Shown: positions 1-8,158 of the stretch, piece after piece | Layout of the letters: the number at the start of each line of letters is the position of its first letter | How positions within the stretch are numbered: position 1 is the stretch's first letter | Origin: Polyangiaceae bacterium | Lineage (GTDB): Bacteria; Myxococcota_A; Polyangia; Polyangiales; Polyangiaceae | Length of the DNA stretch: 17,270 nt | NCBI GenBank assembly: GCA_022447485.1 | Contig: JAKVCH010000014.1 | Coordinates: 1 to 17,270 of the forward strand | Reading direction: 5' to 3' | Translations under genes and position numbers: made by a program | Notes under the pieces: model-generated | The model's input: only the letters and a program-made list of their open reading frames with translations | Told to the model about the DNA's origin: nothing | Databases searched by the model: none

Positions 1-381
1 CGACGCGTTGACGTGTACCTCGGGAAGAAGCGTCGCCGGCATTATTATTCATCGGTCTTCGATTATTCACGACTGGACTACTTTCGAGCTAAGAACTTTC
101 TTCGAGATGTGAGATTCCATGATGGCGCGAAACGTTGCGGAAAGCAGAAGTCGAAACAGAAAAGGAAAAGGAACGAGCTTGTGTATTGCTTTTGAGAGCT
201 CTACTTTGATTGGTGCTTTCGGTTACGATTGGAGGAAATATTTCAATCAGAGCTCATTTGTCTGTCAGCGGCCTACACTCGACTTGGGGGTGACGACCTT
301 GCTCAGTCGCTTTACGCTGTTCCACCTCGGAGCTCATCTTTTGAGCTGCACTCGATCAATCAAGACTGGGAGGAAAAGCGA
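1..381. other. Leading region without a supported gene
   Basis: No convincing gene was found here. One plus frame is open from the window edge to a TGA at 193-195, but its translation is a Lys/Arg/Tyr-rich string with no domain I recognise, and no Shine-Dalgarno sequence sits before its internal starts. On the minus strand an ATG at 50-52 opens a frame that runs off the window edge (MNNNAGDASSRG...). It could be the first codons of a divergent gene, but 17 residues without a ribosome site are not enough to call it. Several GAGCTC hexamers recur between 180 and 340; I attach no function to them. Confidence 0.4.
368..374 (+). promoter_or_regulatory. Shine-Dalgarno sequence GGGAGGA fixing a GTG start
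   Basis: GGGAGGA lies seven bases before the GTG at 382. It decides the start of the DUF2177-type gene: the same frame is open back to 229, but the upstream residues do not look like the family, whereas the protein from 382 begins directly with the first hydrophobic segment. Confidence 0.7.
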
Positions 382-822
382 GTGAATCAAATCAAACTCT
401 ATGCTGGTGTCTTTTGGATCTACGTCTTAGTCGATGTGGGCTATCAATTACTCTTTGGCATGCAGTTTACAGCTGCCCAATATGAAGCCGCAGGCATGGG
501 CCCGCTGATCGCATCGCCACCAAGGTATCCTTTTCTCTTTTTCCTTTTCTTCGTTGCTATCACCATTGCCAATGTTGAGCTTGCCGTGAAACCCGCGCTC
601 GAGAAGAGGTCCCTCGGTCTTGCTCTTCGCAATGGAGCAATCATTGGGTTCACAACTTATGGCACGCTTGCTTGGGTGAATACTTGGACATTTAAGGATT
701 TTCCCGTTTTGGTGATGTTTGAAATCATGTTCGAGGGTCTTTGCTTCTCGACGGTTGCCAGTGGTCTGACGACGCGCTGGCGAATACGAGCGCAGGGCAG
801 TGCGAACGACTCCGATGGCTAA
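382..822 (+). CDS. DUF2177-family integral membrane protein
   Basis: A 146-residue protein with four hydrophobic segments at about residues 6-27, 48-68, 78-100 and 108-130, so almost entirely embedded in the inner membrane. The stretch ALRNGAIIGFTTYGTLAWVN, followed by TWTFKDFP and a last helix with a conserved-looking acidic residue, matches the pattern I know for DUF2177 membrane proteins, which have no established function. The GTG start is chosen because a good Shine-Dalgarno sequence precedes it and the first helix follows at once. The short tail after residue 131 is polar. It is followed by a 200-bp gap before the fibro-slime gene, so an operon is not evident. The family call rests on motif memory, not a search. 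Confidence 0.75.
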   Translation: MNQIKLYAGVFWIYVLVDVGYQLLFGMQFTAAQYEAAGMGPLIASPPRYPFLFFLFFVAITIANVELAVKPALEKRSLGLALRNGAIIGFTTYGTLAWVNTWTFKDFPVLVMFEIMFEGLCFSTVASGLTTRWRIRAQGSANDSDG

Positions 823-830
823 GCGGAAAA

Positions 831-849
831 TCTCACCTTTCGAGTGAGA
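831..849 (+). terminator. Weak hairpin after the DUF2177-type gene
   Basis: TCTCAC and GTGAGA form a 6-bp perfect stem around a 7-base loop, nine bases after the stop codon. A second GTGAGAGG copy follows shortly. No T-run follows, so this is at best a weak terminator or an RNA end structure. Confidence 0.2.
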
Positions 850-1024
850 CGAACGAAGTGAGAGGAATAGGGGTATGAAGTAGTTCCCTTCTTCGAGCGA
901 GCCTCCTTTCCTATCGATTCGACCCACCCAAGGGTAAGAATTGTAGTGAGCTAGTGACTTATTCCTACCACTGGAATTGTTCCATGAGCCTTTTCTAGAA
1001 GCGCTTTCATGTTACAGTTCGTTC

Positions 1025-1975
1025 ATGTCCGCGAAATATCTTCTTGCGCCCTCACTCTTTCTTTTTGCCTGTTCGTCGAGCATTGCCGACGGCAGCGCTG
1101 AGAAAGGCCAACAGGGCGGAAGTGATCCAATCGATAATGCTGATTCTATCTTTGCCCCTTCTCCAGCCGTCCCTGTCGATGGTGACGAGTCGACTCTGAA
1201 TATTGAAGAGCCGATGGCTGAAGAAGGCTCCGAAGAAAAATTAGATGATTGTGATGCGACTCTTGAGCTGATTATCCGCGATTTCAAAGCGGGTCATCCG
1301 GACTTTCTGAATGGCTACAACGGTCAAGATGATGTTGGCTGTGGTATGGTGAAACCAGATTTATTGATCGGTAGCGATGGTTCACGCCAACCTGAGTTCC
1401 AAAATGGCCGTGGTACCGGTAAGCGATCGGTCAATGAAAAGATCGTCAGTTGCCAGGATTGGGACTACGACCCACCCGATGAAATCCAGAGTGCCAGTTC
1501 CTTTGGGGACTGGTATGCGAATGTCGATGGCACGAATGTTGTTGTCGAAAAAACCCTCGAATTGACTGACTCTGGCAACGGTAAGTTTGTTTATGATAGC
1601 GAGGGGACGGCCGGCTTTTTCCCCGTTGATGGCTTGGGGTGGGCAGATGAAACTCAAGGACACAACTTTGGGTTCACAACGGAGGCACACGTGCGTTTTG
1701 GCTATGAGCTTGGCCAAGAGTTTGAGTTCAGCGGTGATGACGATATGTGGATTTTTGTCAATGGTCGCCTCGCTCTCGATCTTGGCGGTAAGCACAATGA
1801 GCTAACCGCTAAGATTGTATTCGACGACCTTGCCGATGAGCTCGATATCGTTCCCGGCCAAACATATAACATGGACATCTATCATGCTGAGCGTCAGCCA
1901 GCCTCGTCGAACTTCCGGGTGGAGACGAATATCAGCTGCTTTGAGGTCGTGGAAGTTCCTGTCGTGATTCGTTGA
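1025..1975 (+). CDS. Fibro-slime domain lipoprotein
   Basis: A 316-residue protein with a lipoprotein signal (hydrophobic residues 5-15, lipobox LFAC, Cys16) and an acidic Ser/Pro/Glu-rich linker to about residue 76. The rest is a fibro-slime domain, a PA14-like beta-sandwich known from Fibrobacter adhesins, Dictyostelium prespore proteins and many myxobacterial surface proteins. Visible hallmarks are the early FLNGYNGQDDVGCGMV segment, FGDWYANVDGTN at about 160, GFFPVDGLGW at 198, HNFGFTTEAHVRFGYELGQ at 213, the core FSGDDDMWIFVNGRLALDLG at about 235, and a terminal DIYHAERQPASSNFRVETN. Paired Cys76/Cys106 and Cys143/Cys305 could form disulfides. The frame is open upstream to an ATG at 977, but the start at 1025 gives a clean lipoprotein signal. 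No strong Shine-Dalgarno is seen. Probable role: surface or periplasmic carbohydrate or matrix binding. Confidence 0.85.
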   Translation: MSAKYLLAPSLFLFACSSSIADGSAEKGQQGGSDPIDNADSIFAPSPAVPVDGDESTLNIEEPMAEEGSEEKLDDCDATLELIIRDFKAGHPDFLNGYNGQDDVGCGMVKPDLLIGSDGSRQPEFQNGRGTGKRSVNEKIVSCQDWDYDPPDEIQSASSFGDWYANVDGTNVVVEKTLELTDSGNGKFVYDSEGTAGFFPVDGLGWADETQGHNFGFTTEAHVRFGYELGQEFEFSGDDDMWIFVNGRLALDLGGKHNELTAKIVFDDLADELDIVPGQTYNMDIYHAERQPASSNFRVETNISCFEVVEVPVVIR

Positions 1976-1991
1976 ATCGCAGTGGAAGAAG

Positions 1992-2021
1992 CCCCTCCTC
2001 TATGTGTGAGGAATCGAGGGG
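1992..2021 (+). terminator. Candidate hairpin after the fibro-slime gene
   Basis: CCCCTC at 1992-1997 pairs with GAGGGG at 2016-2021, with an inner CTC/GAG pairing possible. It lies 17 bases after the stop codon. It is followed only by TTGAG, so it lacks the T-run of a classical intrinsic terminator. The remaining spacer to 2252 shows nothing else I can support. Confidence 0.25.
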
Positions 2022-2252
2022 TTGAGATGATGGCAAACCTTTGAGCGCGACGGTAGTCGCCGTCCAGGGGCTGCTGTCGTCAATGTAGAAAGAGTCAGGG
2101 CAATCCACACTGACAGCTCGCCGTGGGCAGTGCGACGGAAATGGTTCCAGCTCAATTGCAAAATCTTTAGGCCAGCGCATGTTGCGGAACGTTTTCCGAC
2201 CCCAGAGGACTTTCTTACGTTTCTTTTCGCTAGGAAGCGCTACCGTTTCCAC

Positions 2253-3542
2253 ATGAAACTTTCTCTACCAGCACTTATTTCGGTCTGCACTCTCATGCTT
2301 AGTTTCGGTTGTTCCGCAGAGAAAATCGGCGAAGGTGGAAATTCTCCGGGCGGTGATAGCGTCGAGTATCAGCGAGATGCCGACGGGAATCTGATTTACG
2401 ATGCCGACGGTAACCCGATTCCTGTCACTCAGGATTCTGGGGGTATTGAGGGTGGCGGCGTACCTGGGAGCACTACTCCGGGTGGGATTAGCGTTGATGA
2501 TAACTCTGGTAATGGCGCTACCCCGACGAAGTGTAACGAGTTCGAACTCGACTTCGTTCCCCGCACGCCTACGGTTTATGTGCTGGTCGATCGCTCTGGT
2601 TCGATGAATGACGGAGCAGAAGATTTTTGGACGCCGCTGCGTACTGCCCTCCTGCCTGCGGTGGAGCAACTGGAGTCCGACGTCCGCTTCGGTTTTGGTA
2701 TGTACACCTCCACTGAGTTAGCCCAATGTCAGTCCGGAGTTGTGGATGACCTTGGGACTATCGCCGAGAATAATTATGCGGCGATAGAGGGTAAGTACAC
2801 ACCAACCCAGCCAACCACTGGAGCAGACACTCCTACCAGCTTCGCCTTGATGGAAGCTGCAGACATTCTCGAGGCTGATCCATCGCCAGGAGAGAGATAC
2901 ATTGTTTTGGTCACAGACGGTAACCCCGACTTTTGCGACGACGTACCTGCAAAATGTGGTCAAGACGCTACAATCGGTGCAATGCAACAGTTAGCTGCCC
3001 GGGGGATTAAGACGATATTCTTTGGCCTTGAGGCACAGAAGCAGCAGCCCCTGGAAGCCGCTGTCGCAAGTCGTTTTGCCAATGCTGGCGATGGCCAACC
3101 CGTCGCTTGGCCGGATGCTGATATCCAATGGCAGAATTCAAATATCAAGAATGAATGCCAGGGATCGAGCTCTTGGTCAGCGGCTGCCGCTGCCAACCCT
3201 GATGCCTCTGCTGAGGTCGATACGGCGGGTACCTACTCTGAAAGCCAAGGCACGGCGGAAGCTTTCTTGGCTGCCAATCCAGCGGATCTCGTGACGAGTC
3301 TGAAGGCGAAAGTCGCTGGTTTGAAGTCTTGTGATTTAGACCTCGACGGCTTGAGCATTTTAGAGACCTATTGGGCTCAAGGAGAAGTCACGCTTCAGGG
3401 TGAGCCTGTGTCGCAAGATCAGTGGCGTATGGTTAATGAGAGCCAACTAGAACTTCTTGGGGAAGCTTGTACTCGCTGGCAGGAGCCAGATGTGAGTGAA
3501 TTTTACGCGGGCTTCCCCTGCGAGGCGATTGTGGTTCGATAA
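2253..3542 (+). CDS. von Willebrand factor A (MIDAS) domain lipoprotein
   Basis: A 429-residue secreted protein with lipobox SFGC (Cys20) after a hydrophobic segment, then a Gly/Asp-rich linker with two DADGN units (42-57) and a Gly/Ser/Thr-rich stretch to about 92. The vWA domain runs from about 106 to 270: the metal-ion site reads DRSGS (Asp113, Ser115, Ser117), with a Thr near 192-195 and TDGNPD (Asp222) supplying the remaining ligands. Cys residues at 94, 159, 228, 235, 302, 360, 406 and 423 suggest disulfide bonding outside the cytoplasm. The frame extends upstream to 2130, but ATG 2253 gives a proper lipoprotein signal. The C-terminal 60 residues (LDLDGLSILETYWAQGEVTL) may form a small domain of their own. 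Likely an adhesion or metal-dependent protein-binding surface lipoprotein; partner unknown. Confidence 0.85.
   Translation: MKLSLPALISVCTLMLSFGCSAEKIGEGGNSPGGDSVEYQRDADGNLIYDADGNPIPVTQDSGGIEGGGVPGSTTPGGISVDDNSGNGATPTKCNEFELDFVPRTPTVYVLVDRSGSMNDGAEDFWTPLRTALLPAVEQLESDVRFGFGMYTSTELAQCQSGVVDDLGTIAENNYAAIEGKYTPTQPTTGADTPTSFALMEAADILEADPSPGERYIVLVTDGNPDFCDDVPAKCGQDATIGAMQQLAARGIKTIFFGLEAQKQQPLEAAVASRFANAGDGQPVAWPDADIQWQNSNIKNECQGSSSWSAAAAANPDASAEVDTAGTYSESQGTAEAFLAANPADLVTSLKAKVAGLKSCDLDLDGLSILETYWAQGEVTLQGEPVSQDQWRMVNESQLELLGEACTRWQEPDVSEFYAGFPCEAIVVR
2376..2423 (+). repeat. Two 24-bp coding repeats (DADGN units)
   Basis: Two adjacent 24-base units encode DADGNLIY and DADGNPIP. They differ at a minority of positions and look like an in-frame duplication in the linker of the vWA lipoprotein. 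DxDGN is a calcium-loop-like sequence; calcium binding is inference. Confidence 0.6.
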
Positions 3543-3668
3543 TTGTGCCTTGTCGGTCTGAGAGCTTCTCAAGTGGCGTGCGCGGAGGCGATCAGTTACC
3601 GGAACTGAATCAAAAATTCTTGTTTGGGTTGCTCAAAGTGAGCTTTGAGTTGTTCCCGGAGAGAACGC

Positions 3669-3708
3669 AAAAAAAGCCCCGTCAGCTCGCTGCTGTCGGG
3701 GCTTTTTT
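3669..3708. terminator. Strong bidirectional Rho-independent terminator
   Basis: The arms AAAAAAGCCCCG and CGGGGCTTTTTT flank an inner CAGC/GCTG pairing with one T-T mismatch and a TCGCT loop. The structure has a GC-rich stem with an A-run on one side and a T-run on the other, so it should work in both directions. It sits between the convergent vWA lipoprotein gene (stop at 3542) and acnB (stop at 3728), and closes both transcripts. Confidence 0.92.
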
Positions 3709-3727
3709 AATGACGAGTCGGGAGGAG

Positions 3728-6547
3728 TTAGGATGGCACGCGCAGCTGCACAGGAGGATTGCTCGTGGCGGGGCTACTGAGTGCCTTGAGCGGCGGAGCA
3801 AACTCGGTTAGCTTAATTCCTGAGACCGCTGCTCGATACTCTTCGATGGTGGGTGTTCGGCCCAAAATCGTCGAAAGCACAACAACTGGCGTCGAGGCGA
3901 GCAGAGACTCACCCTTCTTATCGGCAGCATCAGCAACTACTCGGCCTTGGAAGAGGCGCGTCGAGGTTGCCATCACGGTGTCTCCTTTTTCCGCCTTCTC
4001 TTGATTACCCATGCAGAGGTTGCAACCGGGGCGCTCTAGGTAGAGCATATTCTCGTATTTTGTGCGGGCGGTGCTTTTGGGCGCATCGTCGTTGAATTCG
4101 AAGCCAGCATACTGCTCAAGTGTTTCCCAATCACCTTCGGCCTTGAGCTCATCCACAATATTGTAAGTTGGGGGAGCAACCACCAGAGGCGCCTTAAATT
4201 CGATCTTGCCATGCTGCTTCTTGAGGTTCTCCAGCATATGAGCAAGGATCTTCATATCGCCCTTATGCACCATGCAGGAGCCCACAAACCCTAAGTCGAC
4301 GCTCTTCTCGCCCTTGTAGTAAGTGAGGTCACGAATCGTATCGTGCGTATAACGCTTGGATACGTCATCGTTGTACACGTCGGGATCGGCAATCATTGGT
4401 TCATCGATCTTATCTAGATCGACTTCGAATTCTGCGAAGTACTTCGCGTTGGCATCAGGAGCGAGCGCAGGCTTATCGCCTGATTGGATCTCGGCAATCC
4501 GCTTCTCTGCTTGATTGACCAAGCCCTGGAGAACCGCCTTCTGGTTATCCATGCCTTTATCGATCATAATTTGGATGCGGCTCTTGGCTATTTCCAAAGA
4601 CTTGATCAGGGTAGCGTCTTCGGAGATACAGATAGAGGCTTTTGCCTTCATCTCTGCAGTCCAGTCGGTAAAGGTAAATGCTTGATCTGACTCGAGGGTA
4701 CCAATATGGACTTCGATAATCCGGCCTTGGAAGACATTATCGCCTCCAAATTTTGCCAACATCTGCGCTTGGGTAGCGTGGACTACGTCTCGGAAATCCA
4801 TGTAATCCTTCATTTTACCTTTGAAGGTAACTTTGACTGACTCGGGAATCGGCATGGAAGCTTCGCCAGTGGCGAGCGCCAGAGCAACCGTGCCTGAGTC
4901 TGCTCCAAAGGCCACTCCCTTCGACATGCGGGTATGAGAGTCTCCCCCAATAATGATTGCCCAATCGTCCACGGTGATATCGTTCAGCACCTTATGAATC
5001 ACGTCGGTCATCGCATGGTAGTGTCCCTGAGGATCGCGTGCGGTGATTAATCCAAAATCATTCATGAACTTCATGAGCTTCGGAATATTGGCCTGGGCCT
5101 TTTTATCCCACACCGAAGCCGTATGGCAGCCGGATTGATAGGCTCCGTCGACGATTGGAGAGATGATAGTGGCTGCCATCATCTCTAACTCCTGAGACGT
5201 CATCAAGCCGGTCGTATCCTGGGAGCCAACAATATTCACCTCAACGCGCACATCTGATCCGGCGTGCAAGACTTTCCCGGGAGTCGTACCGACAGCGTTC
5301 TTGTTGAAGATTTTTTCGACGGCGGTCAGGCCTTGACCCTCGTGCGAGATTTCCTTGGAAGGAGCAAAGATAGTGGGCGCTTCGACGCCCAAGGCCTTGG
5401 CGGCAAAGGTCTGAAGCTTCTTCCCAAAGACCACGGCATAAGAGCCGCCGGCACGCATGAACTCGACTTTTTGCGGTGTAAAAGAGCTGGAAACATCGAT
5501 GACAGCTTGGCCGTCTTTATAGAGTTTCTTCTCTTTCGTGTTGATGGTGAGGACTGTTCCGGTATCGATTGAATAAGCCTGTTCGAGAACGGGCTCACCA
5601 TCAGCGTCGCGGACAACGTTGCCATCAGCATCAAGCTTTTTTACCCAATTCTTCAGATCAAGGCCGATGCCACCGGTGACACCAACTGTCGTTAAAAAGA
5701 TCGGCGAGATTCCGTTGGTTCCAGCGACGACCGGAGCGATATTAATGAAGGGGACATAAGGACTCGCTTGTTTACCGATCCATAGCGCTACGTTATTCAC
5801 GCCTGACATACGCGAGGAACCCACGCCCATGGTACCTTTTTCCGCGATGAGCATGACCCTTTTATCTGGATGCTGTTTCTGCAGCGCAACGAGCTCTTTT
5901 TGAGCCTTTTCGTCAATCAGGCACTTACCGTGCAATTCGCGGTCGGAGCGTGAGTGAGCTTCACTTCCGGGAGAGAGAAGGTCTGTCGAGATGTCGCCCA
6001 CGCCGGCGACGTAAGTGACGAGATCGATTGTTTCAGGAACCTCCGGTAGCTTGGTGAAGAACTCTGCTTCGGCATAGCTCTCCAATAGGTCCTTGGCGAC
6101 CGTATTTCCTGCTTGCAGAGCAGCTTCCAAACGCTCCGTGTCAGCTTCGTAAAGAAACACCTGCGTCTTAAGAACTGTTGCTGCGGCTTGGGCCAGGCTT
6201 GCATCTTCGCCGAGTGCCAGATCGAGCAGGACGCGAATCGAAGGGCCACCCTTCATATGGCCTAATTGCTCAAAAGCTGACTCTCGAGAAATTTCTCTCA
6301 CCTCTGCTTCGCCGACAATGATTTCCTTAAGAAACTGTGCTTTCACTCCAGCAGCACTCGTTGTGCCCGGCAGGGTATTGTAAACAAAGAATTGTAGAGC
6401 CTCTTTGCGCTCTGGGCTCGATGGGTCTTTGATCAGATTGATGATCTCATTTGTTAACTCAACGCCGTCAATAGGCTTTGGGTGAAGACCATCCTTCTTT
6501 CGTTCTTCAATTTCCGCGAGGTAGTTGCTGTAAGCACTCATCATCAT
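3728..6547 (-). CDS. acnB: Aconitate hydratase B (bifunctional aconitase / 2-methylisocitrate dehydratase)
   Basis: Cytoplasmic [4Fe-4S] enzyme that interconverts citrate and isocitrate in the TCA cycle; the family also acts on 2-methylisocitrate. Length is 939 residues against about 865 in E. coli AcnB. The order is that of AcnB: N-terminal HEAT-like domain (FFVYNTLPGTTSAAGVKAQF, HMKGGPSIRVLLDLAL), swivel domain (DRELHGKCLI, KGTMGVGSSRMSGVNNVALW), then the catalytic domains (SGCHTASVWDKKAQ, IIGGDSHTRMSKGVAFGADS). Cluster cysteines are Cys758 (GFVGSCMVHKG), Cys842 and Cys845 (GCNLCMGNQ). The 84-residue spacing between the first two is longer than the 59 in E. coli; with the DADGN-containing insert in the swivel region this resembles the long form I recall from Bacteroidetes. 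Three ATG codons stand in a row at the start; GGCGGA nine bases ahead favours the first, while family alignment (MSAYSNYLAEIEERK) favours the third at 6541. The last 20 or so residues after FAPP are an extra tail. Single gene, probably with its own leader. Confidence 0.96.
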   Translation of the reverse strand: MMMSAYSNYLAEIEERKKDGLHPKPIDGVELTNEIINLIKDPSSPERKEALQFFVYNTLPGTTSAAGVKAQFLKEIIVGEAEVREISRESAFEQLGHMKGGPSIRVLLDLALGEDASLAQAAATVLKTQVFLYEADTERLEAALQAGNTVAKDLLESYAEAEFFTKLPEVPETIDLVTYVAGVGDISTDLLSPGSEAHSRSDRELHGKCLIDEKAQKELVALQKQHPDKRVMLIAEKGTMGVGSSRMSGVNNVALWIGKQASPYVPFINIAPVVAGTNGISPIFLTTVGVTGGIGLDLKNWVKKLDADGNVVRDADGEPVLEQAYSIDTGTVLTINTKEKKLYKDGQAVIDVSSSFTPQKVEFMRAGGSYAVVFGKKLQTFAAKALGVEAPTIFAPSKEISHEGQGLTAVEKIFNKNAVGTTPGKVLHAGSDVRVEVNIVGSQDTTGLMTSQELEMMAATIISPIVDGAYQSGCHTASVWDKKAQANIPKLMKFMNDFGLITARDPQGHYHAMTDVIHKVLNDITVDDWAIIIGGDSHTRMSKGVAFGADSGTVALALATGEASMPIPESVKVTFKGKMKDYMDFRDVVHATQAQMLAKFGGDNVFQGRIIEVHIGTLESDQAFTFTDWTAEMKAKASICISEDATLIKSLEIAKSRIQIMIDKGMDNQKAVLQGLVNQAEKRIAEIQSGDKPALAPDANAKYFAEFEVDLDKIDEPMIADPDVYNDDVSKRYTHDTIRDLTYYKGEKSVDLGFVGSCMVHKGDMKILAHMLENLKKQHGKIEFKAPLVVAPPTYNIVDELKAEGDWETLEQYAGFEFNDDAPKSTARTKYENMLYLERPGCNLCMGNQEKAEKGDTVMATSTRLFQGRVVADAADKKGESLLASTPVVVLSTILGRTPTIEEYRAAVSGIKLTEFAPPLKALSSPATSNPPVQLRVPS

Positions 6548-6600
6548 TCTCTAATTTCCGCCGAAGTCGTTCTTTTGCGCAAAGACGCCTCAGCTCCCAG

Positions 6601-6674
6601 CCGACTACCGATCCCGGTTGAGGATCGTCGGATGAAGTAGGTTGCGGTGGTGGACGGTTGCACTCGCCCACCAC
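6601..6674 (-). promoter_or_regulatory. Two possible stem-loops in the acnB leader
   Basis: CGATCC (6609-6614) pairs with GGATCG (6622-6627), extended by outer CCGA/TCGG. GTGGTGG (6647-6653) pairs with CCACCAC (6668-6674). Both lie 50-130 bases before the acnB start on the transcribed strand, if transcription begins near 6790. They are candidates for a structured 5' leader; nothing shows that they are functional. Confidence 0.3.
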
Positions 6675-6781
6675 TATTTTCACATCGGGAGTCGCTTTTT
6701 TCCGCAGGAGCTGCAAAAGGCTCTCTGCCTTGAGCTCTCGGGGAATCGAACGACTTCCAGTGAGTCTATAGCCCAAAACCA

Positions 6782-6814
6782 TTCATGAGAATAATTGTTT
6801 CTTTTCATGATAAT
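6782..6814 (-). repeat. Two 11-bp direct repeats, 22 bp apart, upstream of acnB
   Basis: TTCATGAGAAT (6782-6792) and TTCATGATAAT (6804-6814) on the plus strand match at 10 of 11 bases and start exactly 22 bp apart, about two helical turns. They lie in A/T-rich DNA some 240-270 bp before acnB, which fits an operator for a tandem-binding regulator. Confidence 0.45.
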
Positions 6815-7061
6815 CAGAACTTTTTTGCATCATTTAGCAAAAACGCGGTGCATATCCTTTTGCAGAGGCCCTTGGCTTTCTGCTTGATGAGCGACTCGGT
6901 CCGCTTTGCCAACAGAGGCCAAAGCGCGTGTTTTCGGCGGCGGCCCTGCACCTAAAGTTCATTCCTCTGACTCCCTGAGTGAAGTTCCTCGACCGCGAGG
7001 TGATGGTTCGTCACTGCCGGTTTTCAGATGCCGGGGGCCAGGGAGCTCGAGAACCCTTGAA

Positions 7062-8009
7062 TCAGCGGCTAGCAGCGTAGATCGCGTACTCGCTGTCAAT
7101 CGTGACGCCGACGAAGTAGAGAGTGCGTTCATCAGCCGAGAGTTCTGGCGCGCCCGCTACCCGAACTTCCTCTGGCAACAGAAAGCTAAGGTCGATGAGT
7201 TCTCCGAATGATGCATTAACGGAGCTACGCGTGGCAGAAGAAAATTGGCCAGCTGTGGCCCCGTAAATCTCCAGGCCGTCTGCCGAGAGAACTGGTGCAA
7301 AGAGGTTGACGTTCTCGAGACCCGGGAGCACGGTAGGTTCCTCAAAAGAAGAACCGATGCTCTCTCGGGTAGCGGTCAGCGTTGCGCCGCTCCCGTAAGG
7401 AGCAGTCACAAGCGTTAATTCGTCCGGCGAAAGCGAAGTACTGGTTGGTAGAGTCGCCACCTCGAGGGCATCACCGAAGGCGAGACTGAGGTCGCCGCGC
7501 TCCACTTCATAGAGACGCGCCGGTTCGCTAATCTCTTCATAACAGGTAATGTAGGCTCGCAGACCGTCATCTGAGATGTCAATGCTTCGATCCTCATCTA
7601 CTGCGCAAAGGGCATTGAGCTCGTCTACTGCCGGACCTGGAGTGAAGGCTCCTGAGTCTTCGGCGCGGCTGGCGACATGGAAGCTCTCTGCCTTGCTTTC
7701 GCCCTTCACATAATACATCTCCAGGCCGTCAGCTCTAACAGCAGGAGAGGTCACTCGCTCATCATCCACCAAGACGACTTCAGCTGCGTCAAATTCGCCG
7801 AGGCTTGTCGTGTCTGGAGTTATCGGTTCGTCCGGGGCGCTTTGTTCCACAGGGCTAAGCAAACTGTCGTCTGTTTCCTCGGCCGGCGCCTCGATTGTCT
7901 CCGCCATCGAGGTCTCTTGCTCAGCGGCCGCTTCCTCTGCTGAATCATCAGCGCAGCCAACAAGCAGGTAAGTACTGGTAAGAATGAGAGGTAATGCTAC
8001 TTTCATCAT
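7062..8009 (-). CDS. PD40 (WD40-like) beta-propeller lipoprotein
   Basis: A 315-residue protein with a lipoprotein signal (lipobox LVGC, Cys19), a Glu/Ala/Asp-rich linker to about residue 75, then a repeat domain. Five repeats carry the S-x-DG/DE-x-x-x-x-Y/L pattern of PD40 propeller blades: SPAVRADGLEMYYVK (88), DISDDGLRAYITC (144), SLSPDELTLVTA (192), PVLSADGLEIYGA (239) and PELSADERTLYFVG (288). The TolB-type propeller family usually serves protein-protein or glycan contacts in the periplasm. Two ATG codons in tandem open the frame; AAGG lies just upstream. It is transcribed divergently from the CMAH-like gene. Function is unknown beyond an envelope-attached propeller. Confidence 0.8.
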   Translation of the reverse strand: MMKVALPLILTSTYLLVGCADDSAEEAAAEQETSMAETIEAPAEETDDSLLSPVEQSAPDEPITPDTTSLGEFDAAEVVLVDDERVTSPAVRADGLEMYYVKGESKAESFHVASRAEDSGAFTPGPAVDELNALCAVDEDRSIDISDDGLRAYITCYEEISEPARLYEVERGDLSLAFGDALEVATLPTSTSLSPDELTLVTAPYGSGATLTATRESIGSSFEEPTVLPGLENVNLFAPVLSADGLEIYGATAGQFSSATRSSVNASFGELIDLSFLLPEEVRVAGAPELSADERTLYFVGVTIDSEYAIYAASR

Positions 8010-8158
8010 TCTGCCTTATCACGATTTTCCCTCCAAATCACCCCATCTGCGAGGGCTTCTTCATCAGAATTGAGCTCTCAGACTACAGAGCCGGGGCTTT
8101 TGCTGACGTTGCCGATATGCTTGTGGTAGGCCAGCTGCGCAGTCGTTTGATTCGAGAT

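Larger units (their letters stand above)
6548..7061. other. Intergenic region upstream of acnB
   Basis: 514 bases without a supported gene. The acnB-proximal half (6548-6780) can form two hairpins if transcribed on the minus strand and may be the mRNA leader. A/T-rich DNA at 6781-6840 carries a pair of direct repeats and is the likeliest promoter area. The distal part (6860-7061) holds an imperfect hairpin at 6902-6926 (CGCTTTG with CAAAGCG), which may mark the end of the PD40 lipoprotein transcript, but no T-run follows on the minus strand. A minus-strand open frame at 6507-6782 crosses the acnB start; it has no Shine-Dalgarno sequence and no recognisable domain. Confidence 0.5.

Noticed and set aside
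1..195. Partial plus-strand gene at the window edge
   Set aside because: The frame is open but the basic Tyr-rich translation has no domain and no clear relation to the following gene.
448..927. 159-residue minus-strand open frame
   Set aside because: Antisense shadow of the DUF2177-type gene; low-complexity basic translation and no ribosome site.
3545..3811. 88-residue plus-strand open frame after the vWA gene
   Set aside because: It translates through a strong terminator and the acnB 3' end.
6507..6782. 91-residue minus-strand open frame overlapping the acnB start
   Set aside because: No Shine-Dalgarno, no recognisable domain, and overlap with the conserved acnB N-terminus; better read as leader or promoter DNA.
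6783..6801. Fur box upstream of acnB
   Set aside because: One half resembles TGATAAT but the other half matches the consensus poorly; the direct-repeat reading is stronger.
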